64,000 bases of DNA. Source: Steromphala cineraria (Eukaryota > Mollusca > Gastropoda > Trochida > Trochidae). The stretch is taken from assembly GCA_916613615.1 (NCBI GenBank), contig OU744724.1, positions 32,623,607 through 32,687,606 on the forward strand, given 5' to 3'. The notes beneath the pieces were generated by a model. It was not told where the DNA came from. It did no database searches and was given only the letters and a program-made list of their open reading frames with translations. The position numbers and the translations under genes are program-made. Shown here piece by piece: positions 9,572 to 21,377 of the stretch. The stretch's first letter is position 1; the number at the start of each line of letters is the position of its first letter.

Positions 9572-12500
9572 GTAAGCATGACATTCCTGTTATGATAAAA
9601 AGTACGTATAGTCACAAAAATGCATTTACAAACCTTTTAGATTTTGTCACTTCTCCATGGTTGATATAGGCCTAAACAAATGTATTAAACTTTGTACCAT
9701 ATTGTAAGATGGGTCTTATGGCCTTTATACAGAATAAACGCTCCTTCTTCTTCTTCTTCTTAATGTATCTCAAGAATATCATCGTGCGTCAAGGTTAGCG
9801 TATGTGACTTTGACAACTCATTTTGTTATAAGTTTGCAAGAATTGACTGAATGGTTAACCATACACAATTTTTCTTTCTATATATTTATAAATAAAGTCG
9901 TATACTACATGATTATGAAATTACGATGCAATAATTACATCTGATAGAGCCCATGATATAAAAATATCCTGTTTGAAAAAATTTCTTCTAAATTTACAAC
10001 CTTAAACCATGCTCAAACAGATTTGATTTGGATCTTTGGAATTGTAATAAACGTTGAATTCATTGCTAAACATAACATTTGCAAACAGTAGCACAGAATG
10101 TCAGTGAAATAGATTTCTTTGTACAGCCTTGTGGTATTGAGGAATCAGGGGCTTGGTTGCTTGGGGACGTACTCTCCTAAGGTATTTGATATCAAAACTT
10201 GCTGAAAAAGCAGTGTTATCTGTGTATGAGATTTAAAAGAAAGTAATAGACGTAGTTATATGCATCAGGCATTTCTCATTGAAGATCTTTCACGCTTTCA
10301 TACTTGAGAAACACCTTGAGGCTTACACATGTGAAGACATACTTTACCTTTATTTGTTTGTTTAAAAATAGAGCCATGGGCTCTGTAGCTCATCAGACAT
10401 TTTGATGGAAAAAGGTTTTGACCCCTGTGACCCCATTTAGGGTTATTGGGTCACAAAATCTACAAGTTTGAATCCCCATTGGCCAAGGAGTCTACACACA
10501 ACTTTTCAGCTCTCTAGACCCTTTGAAACTGGAGAAGGAGGAGTAAAATATGTTTTTAAGGCTTTGACCCCTTTGACCCCAATTGGGGTCAAGGGGTAAC
10601 CAAACCTAAAATTTTGAATCCTCATTGGCCAAGGAGTCTACACACAACTTTTTAGCTCTCTAGAACTTTTGGAACTGGAGAAGATGGAGTAAAATAGGTT
10701 TTTAAGGTTTTGACCCCTGTGACCCAATTGGGGTCAAGGGGTAACCAAACCTAAAATTTAGAATCCTCATTGGCCAAGGAGTCTTCATACAACTTTTTAG
10801 CTCTCTCGACCTTTTGGATCTGGAGAAGAAGATGAAATAGGTTTTTAAGGTTTTGACCCCTGTGACCCCAATTGGGGTCATGAGGTCATGAAATCTACAA
10901 TTTAGAATCCTCATTGGCCAAAGAGTCTACACACAACTTTTTAGCTCTCTAGACCATTTGGAACTGGAGGAGAAGATGAAAATAGGTTTTTAAGGTTTTG
11001 ACCCCTGTGACCCCATTTGGGGTCAAGGGGTAACCAAACCTAAAATTTAGAATCCTCATTGGCCAAGGAGTCTTCATACAACTTTTTAGCTCTCTCGACC
11101 TTTTGGATCTGGAGAAGAAGATGAAATAGGTTTTTAAGGTTTTGACCCCTGTGACCCCAATTGGGGTCATGAGGTCATGAAATCTACAATTTAGAATCCC
11201 CATTGGCCAAAGAGTCTACACACAACTTTTTAGCTCTCTAGACCTTTTGGATCTGGAGAAGAAGATGAAATAGGTTTTTAAGGTTTTGACCCCTGTGACC
11301 CCAATTGGGGTCATGAGGTCATGAAATCTACAATTTAGAATCCTCATTGGCCAAAGAGTCTACACACAACTTTTTAGCTCTCTAGACCATTTGGAACTGG
11401 AGGAGAAGATGAAAATAGGTTTTGAAGGTTGTGACCCCTGTGACCCCATTTGGGGTCATGAGGTCATGAAATCTACAATTTAGAATCCCTATTGGCCAAG
11501 GAGTCTACACACAATTTTTTTAGCTCTCTAGACCTTTTGGAACTGGAGAAGAAGATGAAAATAGGTTTTTAAGGTTTTGACCCCTGTGACCCCATTTGGG
11601 GTCATGAGGTCATGAAATCTACAATTTAGAATCCTCATTGGCCAAGGAGTCTACACACAACTTTTCAGCTCTCTAGACCTTTTGGAACTGGAGAAGAAGA
11701 TGAAAATAGGTTTTTAAGGTTTTGACCCCTGTGACCCCATTTGGGGTCATGAGGTCATGAAATCTACAATTTAGAATCCCCAATTGCCAAGGAGTCTCCA
11801 CATCAAATTTGAGCTATCTAGAGTCATTGGTTCTGGAGAAGAAGTCGAAAATGTGAAAAGTTTACGGATGGACGGACGGACGGACGGACGGACGCCGGAC
11901 GCCATGCCATGCCATAAGCCCATCGGGTCTTTCAGACCTGATGAGCTAATAACAATCTTATACATCCCAAAAGATGTGTTGATTTGTCCGTCGCCAACAA
12001 CAATTTAGGGAAATGGTGGAAAGTGACATATTTATTGCAACGATTCTGATCAACAGTGATGCTTGTAATGCAATGAATTCGTAAGAACGTTAACGAAACT
12101 GATCAAATTGTTACAGGTCTCCGATGGGCCTGGTTATGTCACTGTCTATGGCTACTGACATCAGCATGTGTGGAGTGTGCTCCAGCCAACAGCTCCTCGC
12201 CAGATACTGCAACAGATCCAAACACGTATTCGAATCCACTTTTCCCCTCCAGCAACCAAATGGTAGATCTTCTTCCATCATCTTCAAGCCTCACCATAAT
12301 TCCTTCCAATTATCTATCTTCCTCAAATGGGAATTTGGCATATGTTGAATCATCCACAGAGACATACATGGATTCTGATCTACCTTTCTCATCATTCTCA
12401 GACATTCCTTTGGTAAACCTCCTGCCGTCAACTTCTATTTCAAGTATAATTCCTTCCATTGCTAATATTCCAACATCTAAAGCCATACAGACGAACAATG

Positions 12501-15500
12501 ATATATATTCATCAAATGTGGATTCGGCAGATTTTGATTCTTTACCTGGGACGCTAACGGTTTCTGGTCTACCTGCCTTTTCCAGCATTCCATTAGTAGA
12601 CGTTGTCACACAATCTTCGAGCCACACAATAGTTCCATCCATTATTCAGACGACCAATGATCCATCTTCATCAAATGTGAATTTCGGAAACTTGGAATCA
12701 ACTTCATTTCAAGATGGAATCGCTCAGGATTCAATTTCAGTTCTTACAATAATACCATCAAAACCGGAACCAGAGGGTTCGTCTGAAACGTTTGTAAAGA
12801 TGACCTCAAATTGTTACTCTTGTTTAGACGGAAGTGATGCTGGAGGTCCCACATCTTTAACTGTGGACGAACCATCATCATCAGTAACTCCTCGTGCTAA
12901 TGGTGTGAAAGATCCGAAAGACCCTCCATACAGTAAATGTACTGATGTGGTCAACAGTTGGTATGCAGCGCAAAGAGCAAAAAGGGATCAGAAGGACAAA
13001 GAACTAACCACTTCTGAACTGTCCGATAGATCCTCCGTTTTGATAGAGAGAACAGTTCAGAATGAATTCCTTTCATCCACGACTGTAAGTGACCTTGATA
13101 CTCTTGCCATAACTGACCCCTATGACATTGCCTCTTCTGTGAATAAAGGATTGTCAATTTCTGATACATCTGGAACTTATGAATATTATCAAACCAATTC
13201 TACTTCTACTTCGTCAAACTGGACAATGAAATTACGCTCTGTTGACGGACTCAATATATCCCTTTCAGAGACCTTACTGACAAGTTCATTGACACTTATT
13301 TCATTTGAATCCAGTGATGATGTATCATCAATATCAAGTCCAAGTCTGTCTGATGTGATCAAGGATTCGTTTATTACAGCAGCATCCACAAGCGTGAAAG
13401 TTGATAAGGTGGTCGACATGGCAAGCAACAGTCGATTAGATCTCCTACTAAGCAAACAACCAATTTACACTGTGTACTACAATTTCTCTGGAATAATTGT
13501 TTTCTGTGAGACAACAGAACTACCAAAATACGTAACTCCAAAAACGGCAAATGTCATAGATCCACCATCATTATCTTTGAATGTGACTCCTAGTGCAGAA
13601 CTTTTAAATACCATTGATACGTCCGACGATATGAATAACATAGCCACAGAATCTCAAATCATCAATCCAACTACAACTGGCTCTGATTCCTCAAATATTG
13701 GTATCAATTTTGGAAGTGGAAACACGACACCCATCTCTGGATCAGGGGGTGGGTCTGGGAATGGTGGTAGCGGTGAAGGTGGTAGTGATGTTAATGGTAC
13801 AGAAAGTGGCAGTGGTGGAGGTGGTGATGGAAGTGGTGGAGGTGGTGGTAGTGGTGGAGGTGGTGATGGAAGTGGTGGCAGTGGTGGTAGTGGTGATGGT
13901 GCTGGTGGGGATGGTGGTGTCAATGGTGTTGACGGAGAAACAACGTCATCAGGAAATATTAATGAAGGCACTAGTACAGCATTCTCAGAAACTATTGAAA
14001 CAACAACTCCTTACAGTAGAAGGGTAAGTTCACTAGCTCATCAAAATTGTTCAAATGACAATGGTCTCTAAAAAACACTAAACATCTTTAGATTTCACTG
14101 CTTTTTACAAGGTAAACATTCGTGTCAAGTGTCTGAATACTTAAGATTTCTAACAAATTTTAATTGTCTTAATTGACATTACCTATAAATTCAACTCACG
14201 AATTCTTTCTCAAAGAAAATTCTCGATTTTTAAAATATATGTTCACGAAAAAAGGTGAATCAGGTGAAAATAGAGCTATGAAATAGCCCCCTCCCTCAAA
14301 CATTGCTTGGATATATATCAAAGAAAGGCGTTGTCCTAACAGTAAACACATTCAGGAGTTTTGAATAAGTGCTTGACCACAAGGCAACAATTAGTTAAAA
14401 TGAAGCTTGGAATGTGAAGCGTGAATAACATTTATGACACTTTGATAGTCCACATACTTAAACTTATTATGACTTGCTGACATGCATTAGGCTTTCGTTT
14501 CAATGTTTTGAGCAAATGATTAGCACTTGGGTAAATATAATGTTTCCCCGCCCGTTTGAACATTCGCACATAATTCCATATTTAAAAAAACTGAATTTTG
14601 ATATATAGACTTAAAAAATGACCCCAAAGTCATCGATAAATGTGTGTTACGATACTTCATGTTTCCTCCATTCAAACAAATTGTTTTATAATAATCAACA
14701 TGACCCCTCAATTAAAAAATATGCTAAAATATCAAACCCTTAAAGGGGCAGTAGCACGTTTTTTGACAATTTTATATTTTCAATTTTTCACTGATAACTA
14801 TAAGTTAATGCTAAATGTATTACTTTGATAGTATCATAAATCTCATACCACAAACCAATCATCCGTAGTCAGAGAACAAAGTATGAGGATTCACATAAAA
14901 TCCATTGGCAGCCATTTTTGTGTGAACACCTTTAATTCATTTTGTGTAAGAAAAGGAATCGCATGGCTTAACTTTACATTGTATATTTGATTTATTATTG
15001 CTCCATTTAGTTTTTATAAATTGTCTAAAGATTGGAACCATTTATTTTCATTTTCCTGACATCACCTTATATTCCCCCTAAAAACGTGCTACTGCCCCTT
15101 TAAACCAAGCAATATGACCCGTCAGTATGATAGAAATGTGCTACTATACAGCTGCGTATCTAAAATTTGTTCACGTGCTTGTGTATCTTAGTGGAAATAT
15201 CATGTAAATTGGGTTTCATTTTGACGTCCATAAAATAACCCCATAAAATAAATCCATTAGTAAAATAATTATTCGCAAACCATATTTCGGGATCGTCTTG
15301 TCACCGGAACTGAATATAGATATTTGGCATCATTAAATAGACTGATGGGGTTATATTTGAGAAATTCAGATTTTTTAAAATTTCGATTTAAATATTCCAT
15401 ATAAACATTGTAAGAAAGAAATCAGTACACTTACATTGCATTACTGCAAAGGAAAAAATATGACTTAGGTCTTAAGCTATTGATCACTAATGAAGGATTT

Positions 15501-16208
15501 TGTGGCGAAAAATACAAAATAGGGTTTTCGAAATTTTGAACCCTGGTCATTTCATTGCCCTGCCAAATTAGTTACGGTTATCTTTAATGTATGACATACG
15601 AATATATTAACACAAACTGATTGTTAACTTATGTACTCAAATTTCAACATAATCCGTTTCGTTTTCGCATTGCTAGGATACCCCAAAGACATTCCAAATT
15701 ACATGATATTTGCACTAAAATCGCAGGTAAGTGAACAAACTTAAGATCCGCAGCTGTTGGTTGCATGACCTTTCCATATGTTGCTGTATAACCTACGAGG
15801 ACACTCATATTGGGGTTCATAACTTTCATTCGTGGCAAAGAAACAACAATGTTGCCTAATTACCAGTATAACCCTCGCTCTTGCTCGGGAAATACTAATA
15901 GTGAGGCGCCTGTGTCGTAAACATGGTATGTCATGAATACTCGTATAATAGCCTCTATATACTAACCATGACCCTTTCTATCCCAGAAGCAAGCAGTATC
16001 CCAGCCCGTGTTGATCGGTCTCATCTGTGGTCTGGTCTTCTGTGTGGCCATGATAGTTCTGTGCACCTGTCTGTGGAAGTTCTGCTGCAAGGGTCCCAAC
16101 ATGACCCCCCATCTCTACAAGTACAAGGCCAAGATACTGAGGGTGTCCCCCGTTCCACCCACTCCGCCCCCTCCCAGCAGGCAGAAGCTTGTGTTCATTG
16201 CAGACTGA
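9523..16208 (+). CDS. Mucin-like single-pass membrane protein, 3-exon model
   Basis: Coding exons: 9523-9571 (tentative), 12117-14023, 15987-16208. Exon 2 follows the acceptor TTGTTACAG, with its codon frame starting at 12119. It opens with a hydrophobic stretch, WAWLCHCLWLLTSAC, that reads as a signal peptide and is followed by CAPANSSS. The next 600 residues are rich in Ser, Thr and Pro with NXS/T sites, typical of an O-glycosylated ectodomain. At about 13737-13935 there is a long Gly/Ser/Asp stretch. The exon ends at GG|GTAAGT in phase 0. The last exon begins after CTTTCTATCCCAG in phase 0 and encodes a membrane segment (VLIGLICGLVFCVAMIVLC), a WKFCCK juxtamembrane site and a 40-residue tail with PPTPPPPSRQ. 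ATTAAA at 16242 may be the poly(A) signal. The family is not recognised; about 725 residues if the first exon is right. Confidence 0.7.
9690..9765 (+). repeat. CTT microsatellite after AATAAA, possible LINE tail
   Basis: AATAAACGCTCCTTC followed by (TTC)n to 9762. The sequence before it (TATGGCCTTTATACAG) is of the kind that ends molluscan LINEs. No coding part is recognisable, so it may be a solo tail. Confidence 0.35.
9766..10370. other. Intron or intergenic sequence, nothing seen
   Basis: Lies within the first intron of the mucin-like gene if exon 9523-9571 is right. No ORF, hairpin or repeat stands out. Confidence 0.35.
10386..11948 (+). mobile_element. Tandem-core element A (pearl-like), long copy
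   Basis: Inverted ends TAGCTCATCAG (10386-10396) and CTGATGAGCTA (11938-11948) enclose ten copies of a unit of about 145 bp. Units start at the ACCCCTGTGACCCC motif near 10421, 10567, 10713, 10856, 11001, 11145, 11289, 11434, 11580 and 11725. A (GGAC)n microsatellite at about 11872-11893 precedes the right end. There is no coding capacity beyond repeat-shadow ORFs. Short inverted ends, a tandem core and a 3' tetranucleotide microsatellite match the plan of bivalve pearl elements (known from literature, recalled). A second copy is at 24690-25381. It lies in intron 1 of the mucin-like gene. Confidence 0.75.
14740..15103. mobile_element. MITE with 24-bp inverted ends
   Basis: Terminal repeats TTAAAGGGGCAGTAGCACGT and ACGTGCTACTGCCCCTTTAA are perfect. 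The 364-bp body has no ORF. It sits in the last intron of the mucin-like gene. A lone right end of the same family is at 57283-57303. The TTAA at each outer edge could be a target duplication (piggyBac-type), but it may equally be part of the inverted repeat. Confidence 0.75.
15862..15905. repeat. Fragment of foldback centre
   Basis: ATAACCCTCGCTCTTGCTCG then GGAAATAC matches the centre of the hairpin at 8636-8737, but the outer arms are absent. It lies about 80 bp before the last exon of the mucin-like gene. Confidence 0.4.
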
Positions 16209-16264
16209 GAGTGATGTCAGAGGAGTCTCAATCTCAATCTCATTAAAATATTCATTGAACTTGT

Positions 16265-16309
16265 CATCCTGTCTCGGGGTACGAACGTTACGGTAACTCC
16301 ACTAATCTG
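16265..16309. repeat. Half of the 1281-type foldback
   Basis: CATCCTGTCTCGGGGTACGA, then ACGTTACGGTAACTCC and CTAATCTG, matches the left arm and loop of 1281-1367. The right arm is missing; the sequence stops where the next hairpin (16310) begins at TA. Confidence 0.6.
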
Positions 16310-16473
16310 TACCCTGGGATCAGAAGCTAGATATGCTCGCGCGGCCCGACTTGGGATATAGCCATCAAACCATTTTCTATTTGAAATTTTATCGAGAAGG
16401 TGGCGAGAAAATGATTTGATTGAATATCCCAAGTCGGGCTGCGCAATCGAATCTAGCTTGTGAGCCCAGGGTA
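16310..16473. mobile_element. Foldback element inserted in another foldback
   Basis: Outer arms TACCCTGGGATCAGAAGCTA and its imperfect complement ending TGAGCCCAGGGTA are followed inward by GGCCCGACTTGGGATAT pairing with ATATCCCAAGTCGGGC. TA on both edges would fit a Tc1/mariner-type target duplication. It interrupts the 1281-type element at CTG|TA. Confidence 0.7.
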
Positions 16474-17290
16474 GAAGGCATTGCAAAAAATATATTCCAT
16501 ATTGCCTTTGTTCGGGTGAAACTGCCCAAAAGTTTCAATACATTTGGAAACATGCTATAGCTTACGTCATTCTCAGCAATATGTGTGACAATAAACCTGA
16601 AACGCTCTTTTCACTTGAGTTTGGAGTTGCATGTGCGTTGCAACAGAAACTCTGCGATTGACAACAAAAGTAATGAATGAACTCGTAAGAATGGTAGTTT
16701 GTACACGCATTTAGGTCTGAAAACATGAAGAAACTACATACTTTTTTCAATTATTTTATGAATTTAACATCATATACGACATATGCAGAGGGCATACGAT
16801 AAAAAAATAGTGTACAATAAACATTGTATTTTAGCGCAAGTTACTGAGATTAAAGCTCATTTAAAAACTATAGCTTGCATTAGAAAACGTAAATACATTT
16901 TCTCCTGTAAACTCATATTTTTCTGGGGATTTTACAAAAACTGTTGAAAAAGAAATTGGAGAAAACCTTAGTGAAAGAATATCTGGAGTTCAAATTTTAA
17001 GGTTGTTCCAAATAAAGAAATAATCTGCAAAAAGCATTTCCATGAGTTGTTTAGGTACACCTGTTCTCAATCATAGAAGCATCAAGGGGAAGTGATTTTA
17101 GCTCCTCAGACCTCCTTTTTGTTGGAGTGGCATTTTAGAAGTTGAAAGTCAAATAAGGATGATATTGTCCTCAGACCTCGACAGACCGTTTTCAATAACT
17201 ACTGTATCTGAAGCTGCCATTTTGGAGGGCGATATCATTTAACGGATGAGTAGATCAACAAACACCCACCATCCAGGATCAGCCACAGGC
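16474..17290. other. Intergenic, no gene seen
   Basis: Downstream of the mucin-like gene. AT-rich, with no recognisable ORF or repeat. Confidence 0.35.
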
Positions 17291-17556
17291 CTACTGGTAA
17301 CCATCTTCCTATGCAAAGCCTAAAACGCAAGTTTCTGAATTGTCAGTTTTATGCCTAGCTGCTGATCCTTGAGTTTTCTGTGATGACATTAGCGCCCCTT
17401 CAGGGGTTTGTTAGCAACCTCCAGTTTCTTTCTGATTGGACTATTGCTTTCTCTGCTGGAGAGCAAACAACAACTAGTCAAGGGTATGCAGCAAGGCATA
17501 AAACTGACAGTTTGGAGACTGGCGTTTTAGGCTTTGCCTAGGAAGATAACTGGTAA
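17291..17556. mobile_element. MITE with ~65-bp inverted ends
   Basis: Left end ACTGGTAACCATCTTCCTAT, then GCAAAGCCTAAAACGC and GTCAGTTTTATGCCT, pairs with the right end reading AGGCATAAAACTGAC, GCGTTTTAGGCTTTGC, AGGAAGATAACTGGT. The centre contains GCGCCCCTTCAGGGG. No ORF. Confidence 0.65.
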
Positions 17557-18344
17557 AAATTTCATACAAAATTATGATTTTCCTGTACCCACAAGTGATT
17601 TCACTTTGTTTAATGTGACTAACATTCTTTCAATAAATGTACAATCATTTTCACTGTTTATGATGCAGATTCCTTGCCGTGAAATAAAATAAAACCAGAA
17701 TATTTGAAATAACAATTGTTTATTCAGAAAATATAACAAAGAGTGACTGTAAAATGGTCATCAACAACAGCAACATTTCATGGACATATTTTGAAATGGC
17801 TAATAACCAACTAAACATCATTCAAGGAAGCATCATTCAAGGAAGCATACGGGTGTCATTTCATGTCAGAGATTGAAAGAAAAAGAGAGATGTTATTGCA
17901 TATTTATATGACAATTTCAAATCAATCAAAGCATAACTAATCGAAAGTCAAACTCAACATCACAGACAACAACCAAGTATCAATTTGTAAGATAAAATAA
18001 ATCTAACATCATTCAATGAAAACATGCATACCAGTTGTCTAAAGGATTAATTACTGTTAGATGCCTGCCTTACATACCAGTGTACAAGCCTGCCTTGAAT
18101 AAATTGACCTTGAGATAAGTTCAAATATTTTATCAGACATGCCAACAAGGGTCCACATAATGCAAAATGCATGATCTTGACAATTACAGTGGGTTTGTGG
18201 GATTTTAGAATAGGACGGGTTAAGTTTCAACCTTCTTGCCTCATTCTGATATTTATTTTCAATCATTCAATTCTTGTGAAACATGAAAATAAGTGAAGAA
18301 TAACAAAAAGTGTATTTTCACCAGACACAAAAGCTCTATCTAGA
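17557..18344. other. Intergenic, no gene seen
   Basis: AT-rich sequence with no supported gene. A short direct repeat, CATCATTCAAGGAAG, occurs twice at about 17817-17845. Confidence 0.35.
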
Positions 18345-18374
18345 GTTTCACTGTTGTTATCTTATTGATTTGAT
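18345..18374 (+). repeat. 30-bp relative of the 27270/28156 repeat
   Basis: GTTTCACTGTTGTTATCTTA then TTGATTTGAT differs at three positions from the core of the 56-bp direct repeats at 27270-27325 and 28156-28211. It lies about 380 bp before the acidic/OTU-like pseudogene. Confidence 0.5.
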
Positions 18375-18756
18375 GCCATTCTTGAAAATGTGTTACAGAT
18401 GGTCAAAGAAAGTGTGAAAAGATGATTTTTCACAACTTTCAATTTTACCTTTTACAAATAAATTCCACAGATTCTTAGACAAGATGTCCATACAGAGAAT
18501 TAAATAAGAGAAAGAGAAAGAAGAGAAAGAGAAGGAGGCGGGGAAGAGGCAATACTAGTGAAGTACAATACTGGTGTAATCTTGGCAATTCATTGACTTA
18601 TAGAGGTTGCATATTTAATCTTGTGTACATAAAATATTATCATGTGTATGCAAATATGTGCTTTTCAATATATCTAACAAGATTGAGAGATGGGTTAGGT
18701 TCAAATCAATGTCAGACAATGTAACTATTTTTGTCATCTGAAAGGCCAGCAAAGAC

Positions 18757-19536
18757 ATGTTAAGTGACATTGACCTGGAAATGGAAACTGAAGACGACTC
18801 AGATGATGAACCTTTGATTAAATACACCAAACTATCAACTACCACTGAGGGAAGGCATGATGACACAGAGCATGGATTATCGGATTCATCATCTGATGGT
18901 AAACCTTTAAGTAAATTGAAGTCAATGGACATCAGTTACACTACATGTGCCAGCTATACCTCAGCGAGTGACGATGACCTTGATGATCCAGATTTCGTCC
19001 TGAGCGGTGAAGAAATTGACGTGGACACATCTGATTCGGATGATAATGAACGTACTGAACATGCTGACAAAGACTTCCAAAAGGCCTGAGATAAGTGAAC
19101 ATGAACATGAACTGAAATGGCATATAATGAGGTTAAACATCCTCTTAACTTCATGTGGATTAACCAAAGCATCAGTGCCAGCAAATGAGGATTGCTTTAT
19201 TGCTTCAATTCTGATATTAAGGCCAGACATTTCATATACAGTGAATCAGTACAGGCAGCAAGTAGCGAATAACCTTTCCAAAAACAAGACATATTACATC
19301 AATTTCTTTTAGACAAATACTGACAACAAAAGCTATAAACAACAGATCAGTAAAATCCGTCGACGAGGCCATTGGTCTGATGATATGGTAGTTGCAAACA
19401 TGATAAGTCAGCCAATCACAATACTGACAAGTAGCCACGCCCGTCAAGTGATAGACATCAAGCCATCCATGTCAAGTGAGACAAAACCAATAACCCTTGC
19501 CTACATGTGAATCCGAGGAAAGGACATTATGACCCA
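18757..19536 (+). pseudogene. Decayed gene: acidic N-terminus plus OTU-like protease
   Basis: The first part, 18757-19089, encodes 110 residues dominated by Asp, Glu and Ser (SDIDLEMETEDDSDDEP). It then stops, and the frame must shift to reach an OTU-type cysteine protease core. That core shows SVPANEDCFIASILI (Cys-box; usual form P-D-G-N-C-F), RRRGHWSDDMVVANMI (usual GxWG...A) and a GHYDP His-box at 19522-19536 in yet another frame. An in-frame TAG at 19310-19312 and a TGA at 19507-19509 break it further. OTU domains are deubiquitinase folds that are also carried by several transposable elements. I infer a mobile-element gene, now dead. The OTU call rests on motif order and spacing only. Confidence 0.55.
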
Positions 19537-19739
19537 TGTATTCCTCATTTCCCACATTTCATACGATTTGGATTGCTGTGCCAAAGAATCATTTGATGAA
19601 TCACCATCAAAAAGCAATGTATCTCAAATGATACGCAAGAAACCCCCTAGAAGCTGACTGGGACACATTAACAACTCCTAGGAAGAGTGTGTTATATATT
19701 AGCCAATGTCGTGTTCAGAAAACTAGGAAAAGAGTTGCT

Positions 19740-20110
19740 AAACAAGACAAATAAAAGTAAAGTGTGCGCAAGCAATTGCGACTGCAAGGGAAGACTTACG
19801 TTAGTGAGAAGGGGAATACAGTGCTCAAGAAGAGGTTGTCATCAAAAGATTGCTCAAAGTACCAGTACCAGTGCAACATGTCAGTGAAAAAAACAGAGAG
19901 GAATTACATGAACATTTCTGGTCATCAGAATCATATGAAAGGCAAAGTGTAGAGGAAAAGGAAACAAAGACCAACTAGTATAAGAATGTGTCCCGATGCT
20001 TTACCTTCAATGTCAATGAGGTGAGAAAAAGGGTATGCAAGGGCTTCTTCCTGATAACACAGGAAAACACAGGAAAGGGAAGAAGTAACATACGCACAGG
20101 GGCACGGAGA
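19740..20110 (+). pseudogene. Decayed fragment of an uncharacterised element protein
   Basis: Two frames together resemble a family I remember as unnamed proteins in molluscs and arthropods: RKQLRLQGKTYVSEKGN with KKRLSSKDCSKYQYQC (frame of 19764), then VNEVRKRVCKGFFLITQ (frame of 19988), where VC-x-x-FF-L-x-T is the recurring motif. One frameshift separates them at about 19950-19990. It lies downstream of the OTU-like fragment in the same orientation and may be part of the same dead element. Confidence 0.4.
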
Positions 20111-20694
20111 TCGACAAGACATGACAGGAGTTGCTCTCCCATCGCTTTCTTGGCGACAAGCTCTGTTCTTGGATAAACCCAAAGGGTAAGTAATATTTAT
20201 CAAATATTTACTGTGTGAATAATTGTACCAAATTCTTACACACAATCAACAGGAATATCTATATAGATAGTTTAAGAGGAGTTACAATCTTACATTTCTA
20301 GATGACATTGACAGTATATACTGTACTACTATTCTAGTGACTTGATTTCGTGTCTACAGTGTCTACAGTGTCTACAGCAGAACTCTATGTTAACATTTGG
20401 ATCTCAAAGTATCTTACACTTATAAACATATTTGAAGATTGAAATCCTTATATGATCAAGAATGGTAATAAGATGAGATGTTTTGGTGTATGGTTGTTGT
20501 ATTATAGTTTTTGTATGCAAGCAATGAATGTAATTCATTTTGTAGTTTCTCTCTGAGGTCAAATTTAGTACCATCACAATTTTCATCATATCTTCAATTT
20601 TACACAGGTTTAATTATTCAAATGAAAAGTAAATGAATATAACAAATTTATATTATAAATTTCTTTTAACAGAGTAGAGGGTGTTCAGTTGAAT

Positions 20695-20898
20695 CAGGGT
20701 TCGAAATTAGCACTAGCCCTGCAGCCAATGGCTAGTGAAAAAGATGCTGGGCTAGTAAAATGCAACGACTGGTAGTCCAAAGGACTAATTAGATTTTAAG
20801 TTGTTATGATATGTAAGATGTATTTGGCTTGTTGGCTACTCTTAGGAATGCACTAGTCTAAATGGCTGGTACAGCAATGAGACTAATTTCGACCCCTG
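20695..20898. mobile_element. MITE with CAGGGTTCGAAATTAG ends
   Basis: Left end CAGGGTTCGAAATTAGCACT and right end GACTAATTTCGACCCCTG are inverted. The inside contains repeated CTAGT/ACTAG and GGCTAGT words. CAGGG termini fit hAT-type ends. It lies between two decayed protein fragments. Confidence 0.6.
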
Positions 20899-21377
20899 TG
20901 AATTCTTTCTGAATATATGTTAGTTACGGAATCTTGGAGCTCAGTCTCAGTTTGTGGACTTTAAATTATGTACTTGTGCTTCAGTTATTTGTATCCTGTT
21001 ACAGCTGCAGCAGTCAAACCAAAACGCTTTCAAGATGTCGGTCAGGAAATCCATCTAAGAAAGAGGCGGAGAACAACACAGGACTACGGTAACACTGTCA
21101 CAAGCGCTGCCAAGTCTGTTATTGCTGAGGACATCAAGGACTTACGAGCTGACCTGATCCAAGCCGCCAGGCGTGTTGTTTGCTCGGGAGTTGCTGATCT
21201 TTATCCATCCAGGTTTCCCGACACCTGCTTCCCAGCCACTCCGCCCTGCTTCTTGCGACCCTCTCTGTCCAGAACTAGCTTTCTTATCTGAAGTCACAGT
21301 GACCAGCCTGCCTTTACCGATTGCCTCCTTGCCCCACAAGACCTCCCTGATGCAACCGATCCCTCGTTCCTGACAGG

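Noticed and set aside
10702..11203. Two similar minus-strand ORFs of 70-84 codons
   Set aside because: They are readings through the 145-bp units of element A; their likeness comes from the repeat.
10421..11870. CRISPR-like array
   Set aside because: Units are continuous 145-bp tandem copies without unique spacers, in a eukaryotic genome.
12124..12348. Alternative start MGLVMSLSMATD in another frame
   Set aside because: That frame ends after 74 codons, while the overlapping frame runs 635 codons from the acceptor and joins the membrane exon in phase.
13654..13971. Pro-rich 105-codon ORF on the minus strand and Val-rich ORF on the plus strand at 13698
   Set aside because: Both are shadows of the GGT-repeat coding for the Gly/Ser tract of the mucin-like gene.
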